Positions 36,601 to 47,555 of a stretch of DNA of 64,000 nt are shown here, piece after piece. A model generated the notes under the pieces. The model worked only from the letters and a program-made list of their open reading frames with translations. It did no database searches and was not told the DNA's origin. The position numbers were made by a program, and so were the translations under genes. Every line of letters begins with the position of its first letter. The first letter of the stretch is position 1. This stretch comes from Erythrobasidium yunnanense (lineage: Eukaryota > Basidiomycota > Cystobasidiomycetes > Erythrobasidiales > Erythrobasidiaceae): the NCBI GenBank assembly GCA_001600175.1, contig BCJC01000002.1:1308318-1372317 (forward strand). The letters are read 5' to 3'.

Positions 36601-37883
36601 GCGCGCTCAACAATAAGGAGCTCCAGGCCCAGCATCAGGCGGAGATTAAGTCCAAGGACGAGGAGATCCGAGAGCTCACTCGTCGGCTGGATTTACGCTC
36701 TTCCGCATCGGCAATGACTGTCTCTACAGAGCCACCTACCAACGATTCGTCACCGATCTCTGCTCAATCATATCCATGTCTCTCACCTTCTGCAGCTCAT
36801 GGTCGAGAATCTCCTTCAGCAAGTTCGAGCTCTCCAGACAGTTCTCCTTCGCTCAGAGTAAAGAGGGAATCTAGCTCTAGCAGCATTAGACGGTTCAAGG
36901 ACGAACAGGCTACCCTCCGAGATGAAGTTGAGGGGCTCAAGTTTCTGCTCAAACAAGCGAATGAAGAGCGTGATGGCTATGCTGACCAGAATAAACGGCT
37001 GATTGAAGAGGCTCGGACGTTGCGGTGAGTTGACAACTTCCTTCTCAGTTAGGCTTTTCCAGTGCTGACGATCCTGTCCTCCTCAGTGATACGACAAGAG
37101 CACTGGAGAAGACTGTCGAGAAGTAAGTGACAGTACCTTCGCTTTGACCGAGCTGATCCATCGGATCTCGCAGTGTCATGGATCAGCTGGCAACTGACAG
37201 CGGCGAACCAGCAACACCGGGTGGCTTAACTGCCTCTTCCGGCTCTGTCAATCAGGCGGCCGTCACCGAGCTCCAAGCGAAATTGGCGGACGTCGAGAGC
37301 AGATACGCTGGAGACGTCCGAAAGCTGGAGGAAGATCTGGTCGGTATGGAGACCTTAGTCGAGGCCAAGATTCTTCGCGAGGATGAACTTGAATCTCAAT
37401 TGAACGATGCGAAACGTGCTCTTGCTGAGCTACAGATGGTTGCTCACGGCACATCTGCTCGAAACGGTCGGAAAGGCAGAGAGCGTGGGGAGACTGTCAG
37501 GGCGAACGATGGTGTCAGCGTTCGCTCGAGAAACTCCAAATCGAGCTTGTACAGCCAAGATGGACTGGAGGATGATGACGGAAAGTGCGAAATCTGCCAC
37601 GAGCAGCACGAAACTCAGGTGAGCCGATTGAATGCCCGTTGGAAAGCCTCCGCGCTGATAGTTTTATCGTAGGACTGTCCGATATTTGCTGGCTCATCCA
37701 TCTCACCTGTCCTTGAACAGTCTCTACCTAAAAAGGTCCCCGCTCAAGACGGCAGACCATACTGTGACGACTGTGATGCGTTCGGGCACGACTTAGCGTA
37801 AGTAACAAAAGAACAACAATACTGTGTAGTAGCTGATATAGCTGCTCGACAGCCATTGTCCCATGGGTGACGAGACGTACTAG
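33700..37883 (+). CDS. CLIP-170-like microtubule plus-end protein (CAP-Gly, coiled coil, zinc knuckle)
   Basis: Tracks growing microtubule plus ends and links them to dynein or cortex. A Ser-rich basic N-terminus of about 195 residues comes first. The CAP-Gly domain follows: DFQVGDKVRGLGFEGVLRFL, KAGIWGGIELS and the tubulin-tail-binding GKNDG; it is completed across an intron by VQYFACPPNCGIFV. A second Ser/Pro/Arg-rich region leads into a coiled coil of more than 550 residues. The end carries the paired CLIP-type zinc knuckles CEICHEQHETQDCPIF and YCDDCDAFGHDLADCP, with the aromatic ending GDETY, which in CLIP proteins recruits partners. About six exons; the central one is 2.5 kb. Confidence 0.92.
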
Positions 37884-38084
37884 GCACCGGGCTGGAAAGA
37901 AGTGCTTCTGCTGGGAGATGAAAGCGGCGTAGTGTTGTTGACATGTTTATAGCATAGACTGAAATGTGATGAAGGTCGTTCCATGTACCTTAGTATCCTG
38001 ACGTTCTCGATAGCCGGAAAAGCCGATGACGTTAGGCGTTTCGTCGAAGTTGCTTGGACGCTTTCTTCTCTTCTTTCCTCTTGA

Positions 38085-39227
38085 ATGCTTACCCTGACAA
38101 CTCGCCAGCTTTACAGATCAACAGCGACCTTTACACCAGCTTTAAGACTCGGATTAACCCAGAGACATCTCTCTTATACACCTCACTACAAAATGCCCGC
38201 CGATTCAAGCAAAGCTGCGTCCAAGGACCCTTACGTCGGTGGGTTGGGCATGACACCAAAGCTTATGTAGACATCCAGAGCTGATGTATTACCTTGCTGT
38301 CTCATTGCCTGCTTTCTCTCGCTTGTCCCATCCTCCTGCGACTTCGTCCTGACTTTCCCGGCCGTAATGATCCGCATTGGCTGACTGCAGAGGCTACTGA
38401 GCACGACACAACCCCTCAGAAGAAGGTAGAGGAGATTCAAGAGATCATCAAGGCCGCCGGTGTTTGCATGTAAGGGCTTTCGAGCTGGTAGTCAGCATGA
38501 CGCGGTTAGCTGACATCTGTTCAGGCTTACAACAAAGACTGAGGATGGCACTTTGCATTCCCGAGCAATGGTCAGTCACATTCGTTTCATCTCATGGGCA
38601 TAACTGATGTCATTCCGGCATCAGGCCCCAGCTTCAAAAGAAGCACCTTTCGTCTTCGAATTCATCGCAAACTCTGAGTCTGGCAAGTTTGACGAAGTCA
38701 ACACCGACAAGAAGGTCAACGTTTCAGTGTACGACACGAAGACCACAAACTGGATCTCCGTAGCTGGAGATGCCTCAATCAGCAATGACAAGAACCGAAT
38801 CAAGGAGATCTTCAACCCTATCGTTTCAGCTTGTAAGCTGTTGATGCCCATCATTTGTAGGAATGTTCGTTAATGTGATGCTACTAGGGTTCGGTGATCT
38901 CAAGGACGGCGTCCACACCGGTGGACCAGAAGACCCTAGAGTTCAGCTTATCCGGGTTGATCCTTACGAAGTGAGCAAGCAGATCTTCTATAGCGTAGAC
39001 AGCGCCTGACGCAACTGCTGTCGTGCAGATCCGATACTGGTATCAGACACGCACAGCCATTGGCTCGCTCGTCGACCAAGCCGTCTCTGCTGCTACCGGT
39101 ACGCGTTGTCCTTCCTCATAGCTATTTCAACGCTCACATAGTCTTCTTTTACTCTGCAGGCAAGACCGCAAACCCAGGATACTTGCGATCCCTGACAAAG
39201 TCCGAGCTGGCTCAGGCTCGCTCATAA
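38085..39227 (+). CDS. BLI-3-type FMN-binding split-barrel protein (pyridoxamine oxidase-like)
   Basis: Flavoprotein of the general-stress / blue-light-induced BLI-3 family. The fold is visible as EIIKAAGVCMLTTKTEDGTL HSRAMAP, APFVFEFIANSESGKFDEV, VNVSVYDTKTTNWISVAGDA, EIFNPIVSAWFGDLKDG, then VQLIRVDPYEIRYWYQTRTA and YLRSLTKSELAQARS. About seven short exons. The first 36 residues (LTLTTRQLYRSTATFTPALR) are Arg/Thr/Ser-rich like a mitochondrial presequence. A second in-frame ATG at 38193 (MPADSSKAASKDPY) matches where family members usually start, so dual targeting is possible. The exact substrate is not known for the family. Confidence 0.88.
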
Positions 39228-39371
39228 AGGTTTAGCTATCTTCGTATTGGGATAAAAAGCAACTAAAGCATATGTAACGCGACGCAAGGCAATGCAAAGT
39301 CCTAGCCATATGACCAGAACTATCTGAGCTTTTCGATCATCGTCATTGCTTCTTGTGTTGCAAGCAAATGC

Positions 39372-42300
39372 ATGAGTGTTCGCATAGTGCAGCGCAACCT
39401 GGTCTGCGCTCCTGTCACTGCTCTATGCTTCATTACACCCACGCTCCTTCTTGCAGCTCATGGACCCTTCTTGAAGCTTTTTCGGATTTCCAGCACTTGC
39501 AAAGTCGATGATCCCCTACGCGAATTGGCTGTTCTTTCGCTGCACAGGATACACGTCCTCAAATATGATGAAGACTCCAATCGCGTCCTCGTTGCTGGAG
39601 GGAAAGAAGCAGCCCTCGTAGCTGTTGATATCGCAAAGTCGGTCACAAGAAACCGGCAGCAGTCTAAGTTCGTCTCTGATCCTCGCTCGCACGCTAGCGC
39701 GCGTATCTCTGTCCAAGCATACTGGAAAGCAAATGACTGGATCCTGACAGGTTGCATTCTCGGAGTGAGTTCGCAACGGATCCAGAAAAGCATTCATTTT
39801 CTGTTTTCTGAATATGCGCAATAGGAATCGCAAGTGCTTCTGGTCACGTCGCATAACTCTATACTGCGGTATGATGTAAAGGCAGATCAAGGAAACCTTC
39901 TCGAGGAGATTCCATGCGAAGAAAGACCGCTTCTCTGGTCTGCCTGCTTTTCGAAGAGAAGATATGCTCGTATACGAGATGTCTACCTTGCTGTGGGGAC
40001 TATAATGAACGAAGTCCTGGTATGGGCTCCCTTCCGCAATGAAGCTTCCGCCATTGAAAGGCGCTTACAAGGCCACGATGTGAGCTTTATCGTTTCTGCA
40101 CTCCGGTCTATCTAGCTAACTCAAGGTGCAGGGCTCCATATTTTTCGTCTCGTTCGTACCAGACTCGTCAGCTGAAAGCGGATGGACGCTAGCAAGCGGA
40201 TCTGATGATAGAAGCGTCAGGCTATGGCATTGGCGCGAAGACTCAGAGTGAGCTGTCAGAGCTTCAATATAGATATGGGCATCTGACAGTGCGCACTGCA
40301 GCAATGTAGACGTAGCTCTTCTATGGGGACACACTCATCGGCCTTGGCGAGCATGCTGGTCTGAGAATGGTCAAGAATTGGTCACCGTAGGAGAGGTATA
40401 TTTTGTAGGCCACATTCAGCTTACGGTGAACATACTTACGCGAGACCTCAGGATCTTCGATGTCTCCTTTGGCAAAGACCACAGGACTTTTCCGCCATTC
40501 GCGTACCTCTCAAACCAATTCATGAATGGACAGGCCACGAAGGGAAGAACATCTGGAGTGTAGCTCAGTCCTCAGGCATCATAGTGAGCGCATACTACCG
40601 CCTTACTTTATCCTTAGATTCTGACATGGAGGGACATCAGGCAACAGGAGGGGCTGATGACGCTGTACGGCTTTGGCAAGCAGCTTCCGAACGCAGCTCT
40701 ACTCTATACGAAATTTCGGGAAAAGACAGTATAGCCAGCTTTCGGGCCTGGCAAGATCACCTTATCTTGGTGCAGAAGAACGGGTATGTTCGGCTTGCAC
40801 CATGTATAGAGCCAATTTTTGACAGACACAATGACAGTGATGTTTACTACCGCTACAAGGCTGCCGACAAGCTTGTCCAGGTCGCTACCTTGGCCAAGCC
40901 TAGCACACAAGTGCATATTTGCTTTGCATCGATTCAGGACCAAAATCATGCTTTCATCGCTAGTCGGCAAGGAGATATCGCTGTTCTGCAGCTTGATGGC
41001 TTTCAGCTCGCCGAGTCGAAGCTGGGCTACAACGTGATGGCTATGGACGTGCGAATCATGCGGAGTGAGTCGAACTGCCTCAAGAGTTGACTACATGGTC
41101 CCTAATGTCGTTCGGTAGATACTCTGCATCTCGCGATATTCGACAGGCAGCTCCGGCAGATCGTGGTACTTAGCATGGACAGCCAAGTAGGCGGCTTAAC
41201 CTTGGACCACACCGCTGCTGTACGCTGACTGAGGGATCTGTGAAGCTACATCACTTCGCTGCCAAGACCGTCGGCTCGTCGATTGATACGGACCGCAACC
41301 CTACCCTCCTGTACTGGCTGGACGACAGCACAATTTTGCTAGCAGACAGCATTGCGTCTATCTGGATCTTCCGAATATCCTCAGACTCGGTCGATGGCAT
41401 GCCACTCAGAGTAGACCTGGTCTACTCAGGACGCCTACTCAACAGAGGGACTCATTGCATATTTCCGGAGACTACGTCAGGTGTTCTAGGTTTCTCGGTC
41501 GGCAACCAAGATCAATGCATCACGTATCACCTTGTTGAGATGCATGGGTGCTGGCAAGTGAAACCTGTCGCGATCGATTGTCTGGGTCATGGCAGGGTGT
41601 CGCAGATCCTCGATACGCCGGCAGGGAGGCAGTACATGTGCTGTACAATCTCCCGTGCTTCTATCATTGATGAAGCCGGCAACAATGTGCGTAATGATCG
41701 CGTCAGCTCTTGCCGACCGGGAACTGATATATTCAGCAGCTCGCAACCGTTTATCCGCCATCATCTATGTCACAGAGCCTGCAGGTCATACAGAACTCGG
41801 AAGGCTACCAGTTTTACAGCATGCTTACCAAGTCCCTCCATCTGCAAACCTATGCTACGCCTGTTCCACCGATAACCCAAACTGGCCTGCACGGCAAGGA
41901 GATCCATTGTGTAGCTCTCCACCAGTTCGGTAGTCCTCGCGGCACGCTTTTAGCGGCTACTGGATCAGAAGAAGGCGTGCTGAAGATCAGTCATGTGCAT
42001 TCACAAACTCTGGCTTTCAAGCCTTTATTCAGGCTAAGGGATGCAACGCTCGAAGGAGCCGGTGCCGTTGGATCAGTCTGCTGGGCAGAGACGTCTGACC
42101 CATATGTCGCGCTGTTATTCGTGACAGCTGCGCAAGGGGCACTGTACTGCTTGAAAGTCACTCTGCTTAAAGCGGAGCGGGTCAGGGTGTGGAAATATCC
42201 TTCTGCACCTCTGGTCAGAGCAGACGAGGAGAACAGTCGGATAGTAGCTCTTGATGTCATTCGGTCTGAGAACGAGCCTGATACATATGAGGTCCTGGCT

Positions 42301-43227
42301 GGCTATGCAGATGGCCTTGTAAAAGTGAGCTTTATTTTCCGGTGCAGTGCTGGAGCTGAATGGTCATTCTGGCAGCTGTGGAGATTCTGTCAGGCTGATA
42401 GCAGCTGGTCATTGACCTGGTCTAGCCCCTGGCATGACAGATGCATCTTATCGGTGAAGATCCGTCGAGTCGAGCAAGATCTAGTAGGATTGACGGGAGC
42501 GACAGACGGAAGAGTTGCTATCTGGAAGCTGTCTGGGCAGCATCTAGCCTCCATCTTGAAGCCAGGCTTTGTGCTGGACCGTCTGCACCAGTCTGGGGTG
42601 AACGTCCTGGACGCTGAATATTCCGGTGAGCTAACCAAGTCGCGCATTCCGAGTCCACGGCCTGATAACTGTCATTCAGATGCAATACTAAGCATCGTGA
42701 GCGGAGGCGATGATAACGCAATCGTATGCCAGACCGTCATCGTAGAGAACGGCGATCCCCCGCGCAATAGCAAGCCTCTGCGTCAGCTCAGCGCACACGC
42801 ATCGTCTGTCAAAGGCAAGCCGCTAGCTCCTCTCTCTCTGTGTTGACCCGACCCAGCTGATCGCGATGTCTTGCTGCAGGGATAGCATGGCTCGACAAGT
42901 CGCACTTCGTAACTTCTTCGACAGACCAGCGTGTAATACTGTGGGAAGTGCAGCCCGATACCGGTGGCCTACGTAAGGTCACATCTGCCATAAGCCATGT
43001 CGCAGATGTTGGACGGCTCCATGCGCTCAAGTTGCATGATGGGCGTTTCGTTGTAAGTATATGTGGGCAGGGCGTTGAGGTGTTCGCAATAGCTGCGTGA
43101 TGCGCAGCAGGGTTTCGCCAGTCAGAGAGATGGTTGCATTGTCATCAGAGCGAAAGGTCTACAGAATACATCTCTGAAGGCCATCGAAGAGCACAATGCA
43201 GGGTTGGAGATGATGCTGCGTCTATGA
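39372..43227 (+). CDS. WDR6/Rtt10-like WD40 protein (tRNA 2'-O-methylation partner)
   Basis: Large multi-blade WD40 protein; the yeast homologue Rtt10 partners Trm7 for 2'-O-methylation of tRNA position 34. The opening LVCAPVTALCFITPTLLLAA HGPFLKLF is typical of the family. Blades include VLVAGGKEAALVAVDI, GWTLASGSDDRSVRLWHW, LWGHTHRPWRACWSENGQEL VTVGE, MEGHQATGGADDAVRLWQAA and HFVTSSTDQRVILWEVQPDT. About eleven exons. At the 3' end a strong donor (GTAAGT at 43052) joins to GFASQRDGCIVIRAKGLQNT and a stop at 43225-43227. Unspliced, the frame would end at 43098. It converges on ribosomal S23 with 60 bp between the stops. Confidence 0.85.
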
Positions 43228-43287
43228 TCTGGGCTTCTCCTGTGCACACATATAATGGGTCAGCGTTCTTGCCCTTGTCGAGGGATT

Positions 43288-43954
43288 TTATGCGATGCTG
43301 CGGCCCACCTTCTTCTCCTTCCACAGCGCGAGCAGACCGACACCGGATACCTTTACTACCTTGAAACGCACACCGGGGATATCACCCTTTGCCTTGCCCT
43401 TTCGACCGAAACCAGAAATGAGGACCTCGTCGTTCTCGTCGACAAAGTTGAGACAACCATCGTTGGGTACGAAAGCAGTGACCTTCTTTCCGTTCTTGAT
43501 GAGCTGTACACGGACACACTTTCGGATAGCAGAGTTTGGCTGCTTGGCCTCGACTCCGACCTGCAATGCATAACCATTCGTCAGAACGGCCGTTCTCTCG
43601 CCAGCGCTAAGGCTATAGCATTCTATCTAATCCACCTTTTCAAGTACGATTCCCTTGGCGTGGGATGAACCTCCTGTTGGCGATGACCTGTATGCGGTTC
43701 CAAGTGCTCGCTTCTTGTAGTTCAAATCGGCCCATCTGTTCTCTCTGCGGTCGTTGCGCAGCTTGCGTGCGGCGTGTAAACTGTAGTCGTAGTATGCATC
43801 GTATACATCGTATGGTTAGCTTGTTGTTTCGTTCTTTCGATAGCGTATGCTTTAGGCTGACCCTCTAGGCTTTTGGGATCCCACTGTAAGGCCATTTGAA
43901 TCAGCATTTCAACACTTTCAACACTTTTGTGTAACACTTTTGTAAGCACTCACT
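43288..43954 (-). CDS. RPS23: 40S ribosomal protein S23 (uS12)
   Basis: Decoding-centre protein of the small subunit. Four exons add up to exactly 147 codons: one base at 43954, 43883-43862 (22 nt), 43780-43636, and 43560-43288. The start codon is split: exon 1 ends in A, the intron begins GTGAGT and ends CTTACAG, and exon 2 begins TGGGATCC, giving [20 protein letters not shown]. The rest matches the family nearly residue for residue: [78 protein letters not shown]. The invariant PNSA loop with its hydroxylated Pro is present. No in-frame ATG exists in exon 2 without the splice. Confidence 0.96.
43911..43940. promoter_or_regulatory. Three AACACTTT repeats in the S23 first intron
   Basis: Copies at 43911-43918, 43920-43927 and 43933-43940 on the plus strand (AAAGTGTT on the gene's sense strand). 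They lie inside the intron that splits the start codon. The same octamer is clustered in the shared promoter of eIF3c and ATP synthase OSCP near 57.3 kb, suggesting a transcription-factor site used by growth genes. This is inference from recurrence. Confidence 0.45.
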
Positions 43955-44310
43955 CTTGCTCGCTGTTTGCTCGAGATTTCTGGCAGAGTCGGCGGTCTCC
44001 TCCAAGCCCACGCAGGAAATCCGAGGAAGGGTCGAATAGGCGATCGAGAACAGAAAAGCAAGTGGCAAAGTAGAAAAGCCAGAAAAGGTACGGACAACTT
44101 CGCAGGAACAGCAGCAGCATATGCATGTTATGTCAGTCTGTCTACAACAGGAAAACTACAGAAGCATCAGGCTCAGCCTGGGAGAAAGAGCGGGTATCGA
44201 TGGAGCTGTTTGAGGGGCTCTAGCTACAAACTGCAAAGATCTGGATGATATGCATCCAGCCTGTCTTCATCCCGCAGTAAACAGCTTCGAGACAACGCGA
44301 GAGTTATCGC
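43955..44310. other. S23 upstream region and 3' end of the SAP-domain gene
   Basis: About 355 bp between the S23 start and the stop of the SAP-domain gene, both on the minus strand. It should hold the S23 5' untranslated exon and promoter. The plus-strand open frame here (43967-44248) has no recognisable content. No repeat or RNA structure seen. Confidence 0.45.
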
Positions 44311-45217
44311 TCACTGCCCACCCGCAAACCTCTCTGCTCGCTTCCGCCTCCTCTCCTCTTCTGCTGGGTCAACGGCTGGCGCTGCTTTCCCTGCTGACTT
44401 CGGCGCAGGCTTTCCTTTACTGACAGGCTTCGATCCTCCGTTGTTGGTGGATTGAGGCTTGCCTCCCTGCGATTTCGGCTTTCCAGCAGTCGTCTTCTTC
44501 GAGTCGCCGTCTCCATTCAGACGCATGCGCTTGTTTGACAACTCGGAGTCTAGCTTGGACACGGACTGATGTAGCACACCTCTTCGTCAATAATGCTCTT
44601 GGCCAATCTCACGAGGGAGTCCTGCCCACCTTGTCAGAGATGCTATCAGCACTGGCCGTGCCGAACTTCTCTGCCCTCTCCAGCTTCGCTACTTCCTCGT
44701 TGTTTCCAAATCGCATCAACCGTGCTTTACGCTTCTCGGCCTCGGATGACTTGTCCGTCTTGCCTGCCTCATCGACCGTGTCTGCTGCAGCTGCGGCCGC
44801 TGCTTTGTTGTCTGTAGATGCAGATGTCGCGTCTCCCGCGTCTGTCGTTGCTGCTGCATTGCCGTTCGCTACGTTCTCTTCAGCTGCTCCTGCTGCCGCT
44901 TGTGATGTAGACGAAGGCTGTTCACTGTCTGTCGCGGCTGGTGCGTCCGTCGGTTTTGACGAGGTAGCATCATCTGCTGTTGTTCCTGCTGTCACCGCTG
45001 ATGCTGCCGGGCCATCGTCTCCACCGCTGTTTTGGTGCTCCAGGATCCGGTTTACAAGGTCTGCCTTGACTCCGGCTGTCGATAATTTGAATCCAGTTAG
45101 GATGCTCTAGACATCCACGTTTCAGCTGCGGATCTCGGGCTGCCCAACAAGCTTTCAGCCCACCTTGAGGTCTGCTACTTTCTTTCCTGACAGTTCAGCC
45201 TGGGTATACGAGGACAT
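44311..45217 (-). CDS. SAP-domain nucleic-acid-binding protein (THO1/SARNP-like)
   Basis: The N-terminus has a SAP-type helix-turn-helix: YTQAELSGKKVADLK ... GVKADLVNRILEHQ. Then comes a long Ala/Ser/Thr-rich acidic linker, and then the THO1-like block EKRKARLMRFGNNEEVAKLE RAEKFG, followed by a Lys/Pro/Gly-rich basic tail ending RKRAERFAGGQ. This layout fits THO1/SARNP proteins acting in mRNA packaging and export. About three or four exons. The middle of the SAP motif looks short: a simple single intron leaves out the usual LKKRG stretch, while a 13-nt internal exon (CTGAAACGTGGAT) would restore LKRG. That alternative is unproven. Confidence 0.75.
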
Positions 45218-45640
45218 ATTCGGATCTTCCTTTCTTGTTGGGAGTGTTCGTTTGTTGGTCTTGCTGCGTACTCAAGTCAGTCTCGTCTGCAAATCGTCAG
45301 CTCTCGTTGTAGCAGTCGGTCGATAGAGAAAGGCAAAACACGTCGAAAGTACGGTATACCTGTCTGCGAGAGACAGGCCAGATTCAAGACACCATATAGA
45401 TAAATCTACAGCTGTGTACACGAAGTCTATGCTCAGCCCTTGATGAGAGTTGGGAGCGCAATGGGTTCCGTCATCTCAGGAACAGAACTTTAGGGGTGCT
45501 TCTCTGTTTCAGCACACGTTAGCCTATTGCAGTCATTCATTAGCCATTCTCTCATCATTCCTCGGTCATTTCTCTGATCACGTCTTCAGTTGTGTATTTT
45601 AGAGGCTACATAGACGATCGACAATCGTATGGCATGCAAT
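45218..45640. other. Intergenic region upstream of the SAP-domain gene
   Basis: About 420 bp between the start of the SAP-domain gene and the stop of the dehydrogenase, both on the minus strand. Contains short CATT-rich repeats but no gene, RNA or mobile element I can support. Confidence 0.45.
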
Positions 45641-46896
45641 TCACATACTAGACGGATTGATGGCTAGGGCACCGCCGTCAGGGTGGATGATCTGGCCGTT
45701 GTAGAAGACTCCGCTGCGTCCTGCCAAGAACAGAATGGATGCAGCCATATCTTCGTCCTTTCCAGAGCGACCGGCTACGTAGATTATCAGCATGATTCTA
45801 GCTACTATAAAGTAGATCAAGCTCACCTGGCAGACCCTTTCCTGCCTCTGGAAGTTCAGACTTATTGTTGTCATTGGATTCCTTGGCAGTCATTTCACCT
45901 GCAAGCAAGGTAAATCAGCCGAGATTCGCAGTTCAGCAGATAAATCGACGCCGTACTAGGGAAGATTCCTGGTGCGATCGAGTTGACTCTGACTTTGCAG
46001 TCCACAAACGTGTTTGCCAGGTTTCGGGTAGTCTGGATTGCAGCAGCTTTCGATGCGGCATATGCAAACTGCCCAGAACTGGGGGTCTTCATGATTCCTG
46101 AGATCGAAGTGATATTGATGATTGAGCTGGTGTATCCTCTGATCGACTCGTTGCCCTTCGCGAGAAGAGGGAGGAAAGCAGCTGAGACAAAGTAGATGGC
46201 GGCAGAGTTGGTCTGGAATGTGTCCAGCCATGCTTGAGTCTCGTTTCGTAGCAGATGGTCCTGTAGACTCTTCGGGTCCGACTTGTCGAGACCCTCGTTG
46301 TTGCTGAACTTGACTTGCTCCTCGCGCGCGACACCAGCGCTGAATCATGATGAATGAGCGATCGGAGATATGCACATAGACGCCGCATGAAGCACTGACT
46401 TGTTCACCAGGATGTGAATGCAGCTCTCATGTTGGCTGAGGGTCTCTGCAAGCTTCAATGCGCCAGCTTTGTCGGAGATATCGCCAGCAAGGGGAATTAT
46501 AGAACCAGATCCAGAGGGCTTGTACAGATCTGCAACCTTCTTGAGCTCTTCTTCGCGTCGACCAACGATGTAGACCTTGGCGCCATTAGCAGAGAGGGCC
46601 TGGACACACGCAGTACGGTAAGAAGTTGTGAATACAATTGACTGGAGTCTTGCGAACGAACCTGTGCACACATAAGACCGATGCCGGTGCTATGCAAGGC
46701 ATCAGTAATATGCATCTCACATCGGAAATGGGAAGTTCGCCCGCTTACGCTCCGCCTGTCACTACTGCTACTCTTCCCTCTACAGAGAAGAGGTTGCTGG
46801 CTAGCAATGCGGTATCTGTGCGAGCTCATCAGTATTGGCCAAGATCGTCCAGAAGCGAAGAGAGCACTGCTAACTTGAAGCTCCGGGTCCAGACAT
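45641..46896 (-). CDS. Short-chain dehydrogenase/reductase
   Basis: NAD(P)-dependent oxidoreductase. Visible elements: the Rossmann Gly motif VVTGGATGIG, ALSANGAKVYIVGRREEELK, GDISDKAGALKLAETL, the HILVNKAGVA block, INITSISGI with the catalytic Ser, then the catalytic YAASKAAA pair, VDCKVRVNSIAPGIFPS, and the C-terminal AGRSGVFYNGQIIHPDGGAL. About six exons. The start at 46896 (MSGPGASS) is placed at a short first exon before the Gly motif. The frame stays open upstream for a further 156 codons, with a possible ATG at 47163, so a longer form is possible. Substrate not assigned; the sequence resembles fungal 3-oxoacyl-ACP-reductase/gluconate-dehydrogenase-like SDRs. Confidence 0.87.
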
Positions 46897-47555
46897 GTTT
46901 GAAGTTTGGCGAACTCGGTTGTATGAAGGAGAAGAAGCAGCATTGTGTGAGAAAGCAGTCTTTCGCGAGAGGTTTCTGGAGATCGGCAAAGCGTGGTATG
47001 ACGAGGGCCTTTGTTGCCGGATCTTCGCAGGACAGCTTAAGTTGTCGGTATTGAGCACTGAGAAGGCTCTTGCGAACGTATGAAGCCTGTCTGGGAGCCC
47101 ACGCCTGCTATCAAGTTGTGGGAAGGTGGTCAAGCGCTTTGTTAGGCTGGTTGAGGGATTCATGGCTTTTCCGCTGACCAACAGATAGTAGAGTATTGGA
47201 AGAGGATCGAAGAGCCTCACTACTGACTCCGTGGTTCTGTTCTGATGATGTACAACGCAACTCCGATTAACGATAGCCGGCACACGTGCTAGGCACAGGG
47301 CACCTTCCAGCGAGTCTAGGCTAACTGCAAAGCTTGCGGAAAGCGGAAGAATGGGAAGATACACGTCGCAAGCTGTGTCAAGACGTGTCCACTGAATGAG
47401 AAGGTATTACTAGCCCGTTATATTGCTGAACCCTTGAGACCCTTGTCTATCGGATACATTTTCTCTACATATACAAGCCGTAACGATTGCAGTGCGTTGT
47501 ATCCCATCAATTACGATTGAGTATCATGTTGCGGATCTTGCGAGAATCCCACTGC
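46897..47555. other. Spacer with in-frame open extension of the dehydrogenase
   Basis: About 660 bp between the dehydrogenase start and the OPT transporter stop. On the minus strand the dehydrogenase frame continues without a stop to 47364, giving a Ser/Arg-rich stretch (SLTKRLTTFPQLDSRRGLPD). The remainder should hold the promoter of the dehydrogenase and the transporter's 3' end. No other feature seen. Confidence 0.4.

Noticed and set aside
36323-36613. Minus-strand Ser/Leu-rich frame inside the CLIP-170 coiled coil
   Set aside because: Shadow of the Glu/Lys-rich coiled-coil codons.
44535-45110. Long plus-strand open frame rich in Ala, Val and Ser
   Set aside because: It is the antisense shadow of the Ala/Ser/Thr-rich linker in the SAP-domain gene.
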